Source of the DNA: Burkholderiales bacterium
GTDB taxonomy: Bacteria > Pseudomonadota > Gammaproteobacteria > Burkholderiales > Casimicrobiaceae
Length of the DNA stretch: 64,000 nt
Direction of reading: 5' to 3'
Assembly: GCA_020851235.1 (NCBI GenBank)
Contig: JADZDD010000017.1
Span: 124,001 to 188,000 of the forward strand
The position numbers were made by a program, and so were the translations under genes. The stretch's first letter is position 1. Each line of letters begins with the position of its first letter. Positions 59,089-64,000 of this stretch are shown piece after piece. The notes under the pieces were generated by a model. That model did not search any database and was not told where the DNA came from. It saw only the letters and a program-made list of their open reading frames with translations.

Positions 59089-60490
59089 GGTGAAGTCCTA
59101 GACTTGCTGGAAATTTGAGGTGGGATGCATCCTTCGGTTTGAACGTTTCGCGGCGTTCATACCGATCAACCAAAGGAGCATCCCGAATGGCAAGGGTACC
59201 GGCGTCGGAGACGACGCGCAAACGCATTGAAGCGATGATCAGCGGTGACGGCGCCGGCGTGGACAAGAGCGAGCTGGTGCGAGCCGCGGCGCGTCTGATC
59301 GTGGAGGAGGCGCTGGAGGAGGAGGTCAGCGACGCCTTGGGGCGGGAGTTCTACGAGCGCGGGGCGAAGTCGGGCGCTGGCTATCGCAACGGATACCGGC
59401 TGGGCCGGTTGAAGAGCGCGGAGGGGGCGATCGAGTACGCGGTGCCGCAGGTGTCTGATCGTGCGGAGCCGTTTCGCTCGAAGATCCGTGAGGTGATCGG
59501 CGGGCGCTCGGAGGAGCTGGAACGGCTGGCGATCGAGATGTATGCGCGGGGGCTGTCCACGCGCGACATCGAGGCGGCATTTTGCGACGAGACGGGAGCC
59601 TCGGTGCTGTCGCGCTCGGCGGTATCGGCGGTGACGGAACGGCTGTGGGCGGACTATCAGGCGTTCGCGGCGCGCGATCTGGCTGAGTTCGAGGTGATCT
59701 ACCTGTTTGTGGACGGGATCGCCGAGCGGCTGCACTTGGGGCAGGCGCGCGAGGCGGTGCTGGCGGCGTGGGGCTTCACCGTCGAGGGCAAGAAGGTGTT
59801 GCTGGGGCTGGCGCCGGGGACCAAGGAGGACACGGCAAGCGGTCGCGACTTCCTGCGCGACCTGAAGAATCGCAACCTGTGCGATCCGCTGCTGGTCTGC
59901 AGCGACGGGGCGCCGGGTCTGATCCGCGCGCTGGAGGAGGCGTTTCCGCGCTCGCTGCGGCAACGCTGCCTCGCGCACAAGATGCGCAACCTGGAATCGA
60001 AGGTGCCGCTGGAGAAGTGGCCGGAGGCGAAATCGGCGGCCTGGAGCGCGTACACGGCGGCCAGTCCGCGACTCGCCGAGTTGCTGCGCGACGAGTTCGT
60101 GCGCAGCTATGAGCGCGAGCTGCCCACGGCCAGCGCGTGCTTCCTCGACGACTTCGCGGCGTGCGCTGCGCATCTGAAGCTGCCGCTGACGCATCGCAAG
60201 GCGACGCGGACCACCAATCTGCTCGAGCGGCTGTTCGGCGAGGAGCGCCGGCGCACGAAGGTGATCCCGCACGCGTTTGGCGAGCGCGCCGTGATGAAGT
60301 TGATGTTCGCCGCGTTGCTGCGCGCCACGCAGTCGTGGCGTGGCATTCGAATCACCGAGTTCGAGTCGCGACAACTGAGCCTGTTACGCAATGAACTGAA
60401 CGAGCAGTTTGCCGCGCTTCACGCGCCGGCTGCTCAACCGATCAACCCCGCATCCCGCTCTCGAATTTCCAGCACGCGGGGGACTTGACC
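59089..60490 (+). mobile_element. Complete IS256-family insertion sequence
   Basis: 1402-bp element with imperfect terminal inverted repeats. The left end GGTGAAGTCCTAGACTTGCT and the reverse of the right end GGTCAAGTCCCCCGCGTGCT both continue GGAAATT(T/C)GAG. About 24 of the first 31 positions agree. It encodes one intact transposase and is flanked by an 8-bp duplication. The transposase stop lies inside the right repeat. It sits in the opposite orientation to the IS110 transposase gene. Confidence 0.9.
59187..60488 (+). CDS. IS256-family transposase (intact)
   Basis: 433-aa DDE transposase. The N-terminal part reads ELVRAAARLIVEEALEEEVSDALGREFYERGAK, the IS256-type DNA-binding region. Catalytic residues are Asp in VIYLFVDGIAERLHLG near residue 178, Asp in LLVCSDGAPGLIRALEEAF near 240 and Glu in RTTNLLERLFGEERRRTKVI near 345. 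The conserved CxxH-type part is RCLAHKMRNLESKVP. AAAGGAG precedes the ATG. All three catalytic residues are present, so it may still move. It shares little sequence with the remnant at 57156-58106. Confidence 0.93.
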   Translation: MARVPASETTRKRIEAMISGDGAGVDKSELVRAAARLIVEEALEEEVSDALGREFYERGAKSGAGYRNGYRLGRLKSAEGAIEYAVPQVSDRAEPFRSKIREVIGGRSEELERLAIEMYARGLSTRDIEAAFCDETGASVLSRSAVSAVTERLWADYQAFAARDLAEFEVIYLFVDGIAERLHLGQAREAVLAAWGFTVEGKKVLLGLAPGTKEDTASGRDFLRDLKNRNLCDPLLVCSDGAPGLIRALEEAFPRSLRQRCLAHKMRNLESKVPLEKWPEAKSAAWSAYTAASPRLAELLRDEFVRSYERELPTASACFLDDFAACAAHLKLPLTHRKATRTTNLLERLFGEERRRTKVIPHAFGERAVMKLMFAALLRATQSWRGIRITEFESRQLSLLRNELNEQFAALHAPAAQPINPASRSRISSTRGT

Positions 60491-60838
60491 GGTGTCCGGA
60501 TCGGGTACCCAGACCTCTGGCAGAAAGCCGCTCGCATACAGTTGAGCCAAGATCGCGGCATCGATCTTGTCGGTCTTGACCCGGGCCTCGGCGATCAGCC
60601 GCACTTGCAGCGGATTCGCCACCACCACCTTGGCGGCGTACGGTTTCAGCGCAGCGACGATGGCAGCGGTATTGCCAGTGGCCTCCAGCACGACCTCGTC
60701 GGTGCGGCGTAAGCCCTTGGCGAAACGCTGCAACGCGGGTGACACCAGGTCAACCCGGCCGCCGGCTTGCACCGTTCCATGTTCCAGGTAGGCGATCTCG
60801 CCGACCGAGCGCGACACATCCAATCCGATGACTCGCAT
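60491..60838 (-). pseudogene. IS110-family transposase, 5' part
   Basis: N-terminal RuvC-like DEDD domain: Asp in MRVIGLDVSRSVGEIAYLEH, Glu in EVVLEATGNTAAIVAALKPYAA, and two Asp in EARVKTDKIDAAILAQLYASG. The frame then reads EVWVPDPDT, where the IS256 element is inserted. A second ATG at 60844 is in frame, but the AAGGAG spacing favours 60838. Combined with 59080-58199 it gives 409 aa, normal for the family. Confidence 0.9.
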
Positions 60839-60959
60839 GCGCATGCTCCTTCTCAGTTGAACATCACACCAAGGGAGCCAGTGGGCGACACGACAACTAC
60901 GGATTCGCGCGCGCAGCGCAACCGGGCGGGTCGCAGGGGCGGCCAACTACTAACACGAG

Positions 60960-61770
60960 CTCTCAGCTCACGCTATGTGAACGGCCTGCCCACGCTTCGT
61001 GCTCCCCGGTTCACCGGCGATGGATTGCGCCTAGGCTGCGCGCTGCACGCGCTCGGTTCGGCGCACGCCGCAGAGGGCGACCCGGAAGCGGAGGCGGCCC
61101 TGATCGAGGCGCACGCGCTGCTCGAGCCCACGGGCCCGCCGCGGCTGATCGCCATGGCCCGTGGGTCCTTCGCGCTCATGCACGTGGCCCATTGTCGGAT
61201 CGACGAGGCGATCGCCGCTGCGAAGGAGTCACTCGACTTCTGGCGCGAGACGGGGGCCGACCGCTCGGTGCTGCGAACGCGCAACTCGCTGGCGGACTTG
61301 GCGTGGGCGAAGGGCGAACTCGACGAAGCCATCGCTGCCTCGCGCGAGGTGCGTGGACTGATGTAGCGGATGCCGTTTCCCGACCGGATTACGCAGGCCT
61401 ACGCCGCCGCGAACCTGTTCGGCATGCTGGTCGAACGCGGCGACCTTGCCGAAGCTCCCGCGCTCGGCCGCACGGTCCTGGAGGAGCTGCGCGCGCTGCG
61501 CATCGTGGTCGGTTGGACCGACCACTTCTGGTCGTACCAGGCGCGCACCGGCAACGTGCCAGACGCCGTGCGCCTCGTCGCGTGGGGCGACGCCACGCGT
61601 GCCCGCAAGGAGCTCAACCGCCAGCCGAACGAGGTGCGCGCCAGGCAGTACGTGCTGACGCAGGCGCGCTCGTCGATGCGCGAGGCCGACATCGAGCGGC
61701 TGGTCGCCGAAGGCGCAGCGCGCACCGCCATGGCCGTTGCCTGCGGCGGCAACTCCGCGGGATGCATCTC
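60960..61770 (+). pseudogene. AfsR-like regulator, C-terminal TPR remnant
   Basis: The plus strand encodes TPR-like helices: LRLGCALHALGSAHAAEGDP, EAALIEAHALLEPTG, and DEAIAAAKESLDFWRETGAD. A TAG at 61364 stops this frame after EVRGLM. The same frame resumes RMPFPDRITQAYAAANLFGML and runs to IERLVAEGAARTAM. The stop fits a CAG to TAG change. The N-terminal BTAD and NTPase parts are missing, cut by the IS110 element. The 61780-62040 stretch that follows holds nothing I can identify. Confidence 0.7.
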
Positions 61771-62040
61771 TCGACCGCGCGGAGCCGCACCTACACCCAA
61801 CCGCGGTGAGGATCGGACGGTCTGCAGCTCGGCGAAGGAAACGGCGGAACGCCGGCCATCAGGCTGCCAGAGCGGACGTCTCCGCGCCACCGCGGCCCGC
61901 CAGCCACCGACACCCCGCTCCCCCGACGCGGATCGGCTCGACTACCGCGCGGGGAACTGCGGCACGGCTCCGCCATGAGTTCCGCGAGGCAACCTCGCAA
62001 GTCGGATCGCATCCCGGGCAGCGCCGCCCGAAACGCGCAG

Positions 62041-63033
62041 TTAATGCGGGCGCAGCACGATTTTCGCCGCGGCGGAGCGCCCCCGGTCAAGATCCCGGAA
62101 TGCCGCCGCGCCTTCGTCGAGCGTGCGTTCTTCGACCCAGGCGAGGTCGCCGAAGTCGCCGTGGTGGAGCGCGGCGACCGTGCCCCGCAGGTCGGCGGTC
62201 GTGTAGGTGTAGGTGCCGACGAGCGTGATCTCGGCGCGCGTGAGCTTGCGCATGTCGATCTCGCTCGCCCAATCCTGCAATCCGATGTGCAGCACGAGGC
62301 CGCCCGGCTGCACCGCCTTCAGCGCCGTGTCGCGCGTCACTTTCGCACCGACCGCATCGATCACGAACGGATACGCGTTCTCTGCCGGACCCGGACCCTC
62401 GCGGGGGTCGAGCGTGCGGCAGCCCGCGTACTTCGCCGCCGACGCGCGACGCAGCGGATTGACCTCGGCAAGCGTGACGCGCACGCCCCAGCGCCCGAGG
62501 AGCAGCGCGGACAGCAGTCCGATCGCGCCGCCGCCGATCACCAGCACTTCGCCCTCGGCCATCGGGCGGACGAGCGAGCGCGACGCGAGATGGATCGCGT
62601 GCCAGGCGGTCGCCGCCGGCTCCGCGAGCGCAGCGGCGCGCACGTGCATGTCCTGCGGAATGTCGATCAGCGACGCGACCGGGATCGCCATGTACTCGGC
62701 GAACGCGCCTGGTCGCGTCATGCCGATCATCGTGCGGCGGCTGCATAGGTTGTTGCGACCCTGGACGCAGTAGTCGCAGGTTCCGCAGGTAACCAGCGGG
62801 TTCGCGGTCACGCGGCGGCCGGCACCGGGTCCTTCGACGATGGTGCCCGCCAGTTCGTGGCCGAGGATAAGGCCCGGCTTGCGCCGCGAGTCGTGGCCAT
62901 GGAACGTGTGCATGTCGGAACCGCAGATGCCGACCGCGTCGATGCGCAGCACCACCTCGCCCTCGGCGAGCGAGGGACGCGGCGCGTCCATCAGCGTCAT
63001 CTCGTTCGGAGCCGTGTAGACCAGCGCCTTCAT
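62041..63033 (-). CDS. Zinc-dependent dehydrogenase, L-idonate 5-dehydrogenase-like
   Basis: Medium-chain dehydrogenase of 330 aa. Catalytic zinc residues are Cys in [14 protein letters not shown] near residue 38 and His-Glu in [14 protein letters not shown] structural zinc site is present ([15 protein letters not shown]). The Rossmann motif is [21 protein letters not shown]. This matches sugar or sugar-alcohol dehydrogenases such as IdnD or sorbitol dehydrogenase. A broken SDR gene 16 bp upstream and a TRAP binding-protein remnant suggest a former uptake-and-oxidation operon for a sugar acid. This gene itself looks intact. Confidence 0.88.
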   Translation of the reverse strand: MKALVYTAPNEMTLMDAPRPSLAEGEVVLRIDAVGICGSDMHTFHGHDSRRKPGLILGHELAGTIVEGPGAGRRVTANPLVTCGTCDYCVQGRNNLCSRRTMIGMTRPGAFAEYMAIPVASLIDIPQDMHVRAAALAEPAATAWHAIHLASRSLVRPMAEGEVLVIGGGAIGLLSALLLGRWGVRVTLAEVNPLRRASAAKYAGCRTLDPREGPGPAENAYPFVIDAVGAKVTRDTALKAVQPGGLVLHIGLQDWASEIDMRKLTRAEITLVGTYTYTTADLRGTVAALHHGDFGDLAWVEERTLDEGAAAFRDLDRGRSAAAKIVLRPH

Positions 63034-63049
63034 CGTATTCCCTCCCGCG

Positions 63050-63404
63050 TCAGCCGGCGGAGAAGCCGCCGTCGACGAAGATCGTCTGCCCGGTGACGTA
63101 CGCCGACGCATCGCTGGCGAGCCAGACGGCGGTACCGGAGAGGTCGTCCAGCACGCCGTTGCGGCCGGCCATCGTGCGGTAGGCCATCACCTGCGCGCGC
63201 TGGGTCGGCGAACACCGGCGCGGTGAGCGGCGTCGAGAAGAAGCCCGACGCGATCGCGTTGCAGGTGACGCCGCGGCGCGACCAGTAGTCGGCAGTCGCG
63301 CGCGTGAGCTGCATCACGCCGCCCTTCGACGCGCCGTAGGGCGCGTTGTTCGCGAGCGCGCGCACCGACTACAGCGATGCGATGTTGACAATGCGGCCCC
63401 AGCC
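63050..63404 (-). pseudogene. Short-chain dehydrogenase (SDR) remnant
   Basis: Minus strand: WGRIVNIASL, then a TAG, then [20 protein letters not shown] with the catalytic YxxxK. It continues [21 protein letters not shown] frameshift near 63205 then leads into [20 protein letters not shown] and [14 protein letters not shown] with the normal stop at 63050. The N-terminal NAD-binding half is missing. The gene thus has a truncation, a nonsense codon and a frameshift. It was probably a gluconate or idonate-type 5-dehydrogenase paired with the downstream MDR. Confidence 0.8.
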
Positions 63405-64000
63405 GCGCCATACGTCTTGTCGCTCGCCGCGTCGAACGCCACCTGCAGGTCCTTCGGCAGCGACTGGTACCACGCGGCGTTGGCCGCGAACATCTGCGCG
63501 TCCGACACCGAGCGCACCGTCGTGACGTTGCCGAGGATGTCGTGGAAGCCGAAGGTGGCGAGCGCGGAGACCGCCGGGTCGAGGCCGTCGGCGACGCCCT
63601 GCTTGATCGCGGTCGCCGTCTCGCCCCAGGGCACGACCGTCGGGTTTGCGCCTGCCAGCCGGTAGAACTGCTGCAGGAGCTGCGACGGCGGCACGCGCAT
63701 CTTCATGCCCTGCATGTCCGCCGGCGTGCGGACCAGCTTGAAGCCCTTGCGGGTCGACACCGTGCGCGGGTCGACGGTGAAGTAGAACATCGGCTTGTGA
63801 CCCTTTGCCATCACCTTCGGCGTGATCTCGCCGTTCCACGCGGCCGAGGTCACGAGGTTGGCGAACTTCTGGTTCTCGCCGCACCAGAACGGGATGTTGA
63901 TGAGGTCGACGGACGGCGCGAACGGCGAGAAGTTGGAGAGCGACACCGCTCCGCCCTGGACGGTTCCGCCCTGGATCTTCTGCGCCAGCGCGGCACCGAC
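63405..64000 (-). pseudogene. TRAP transporter binding protein DctP, fused to SDR remnant
   Basis: Reading in from the right edge (5' end outside the window): QKIQGGTVQGGAVSLSNFSP, LINIPFWCGENQKFANLVTS, FYFTVDPRTVSTRKGFKLVR and GMKMRVPPSQLLQQFYRLAG. Then NPTVVPWGETATAIKQGVAD and SLPKDLQVAFDAASDKTYG follow. This is a DctP-type periplasmic binding protein for organic or sugar acids. After DKTYG, near 63405, the sequence turns into the SDR remnant. Thus a deletion removed the dctP end, any dctQM genes and the SDR start. Confidence 0.8.

Larger units (their letters stand above)
59081..60498. repeat. 8-bp target-site duplication around the IS256 element
   Basis: GGTGTCCG at 59081-59088 and again at 60491-60498, flanking the element at 59089-60490. 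The next base also matches, so a 9-bp duplication is possible. IS256-family elements make 8-9 bp duplications. The exact preserved repeat suggests a fairly recent insertion. Confidence 0.85.
58107..60960 (-). mobile_element. IS110-family element interrupted by an IS256-family element
   Basis: The two halves of one IS110-family transposase (5' part 60838-60491, 3' part 59080-58199) are separated by a complete IS256-family insertion. Removing the insertion and one copy of the 8-bp repeat restores an uninterrupted frame of 410 codons. The outer ends are not exact: the left limit is inferred from where remnant 1 stops (58106), the right from where the regulator remnant begins (about 60960). Non-coding flanks of about 90 and 120 bp could hold the guide (bridge) RNA found in this family. 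Confidence 0.75.

Overview
The window is about 68% G+C, densely coded, and fits a denitrifying betaproteobacterium (Burkholderiales-like; taxonomic placement is inference). Supporting signs are the EarP/EF-P(Arg32) pair, a Pseudomonas/betaproteobacterial-type nar cluster, cytochrome cd1 nitrite reductase, a STAS-MlaE lipid transporter and BMP-family transport genes. I saw no rRNA, tRNA or CRISPR array.

Layout. 1-3 kb: Mla/MCE lipid-transport genes (minus strand, mlaD cut by the window edge). 3.2-8.7 kb: an amino-acid-type binding protein, two small envelope proteins, then two BMP-family ABC permeases and their binding protein with no ATPase beside them. 8.7-19.7 kb: PPK2, aldehyde dehydrogenase, a CaiB-type racemase, a trehalose pair in which OtsA is fused to a membrane sensor-like N-terminus, an RraA-like protein with a DsbA-like protein, earP-efp, and tag.

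19.7-33.1 kb is a complete respiratory nitrate module, all on the minus strand: narX-narL-narK1-narK2-narG-narH-narJ-narI-ppiC. 33.6-36.5 kb is an hsp20-lon heat-shock pair. At 36.6-41 kb a TonB receptor and nirS diverge around a near-perfect FNR/Dnr box that sits at -41.5 from a predicted start, so nitrate to nitrite (Nar) to NO (NirS) is encoded here. No d1-haem synthesis, nor or nos genes are in view.

41-64 kb is accessory and decaying. It holds a truncated lysR, an aldo/keto reductase start fused to an IS91-family fragment, and a group of secreted proteins beside a BTAD-NTPase-TPR regulator. It also holds an orphan d1-type propeller, ddh, arsR-arsM, a diaminopropionate ammonia-lyase and a RES/Xre toxin-antitoxin pair. 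A nested IS block follows: an IS256-family element sits inside an IS110-family transposase, beside an older IS256 remnant. Last come a broken regulator, an intact alcohol dehydrogenase, and a deletion joining dctP to a broken SDR gene.

The least expected non-coding signal is a 16-bp RcsB-like motif found upstream of both the otsA fusion and narX, in each case exactly 45 nt before a -10-like hexamer. It may mark a shared LuxR/FixJ-type regulon.
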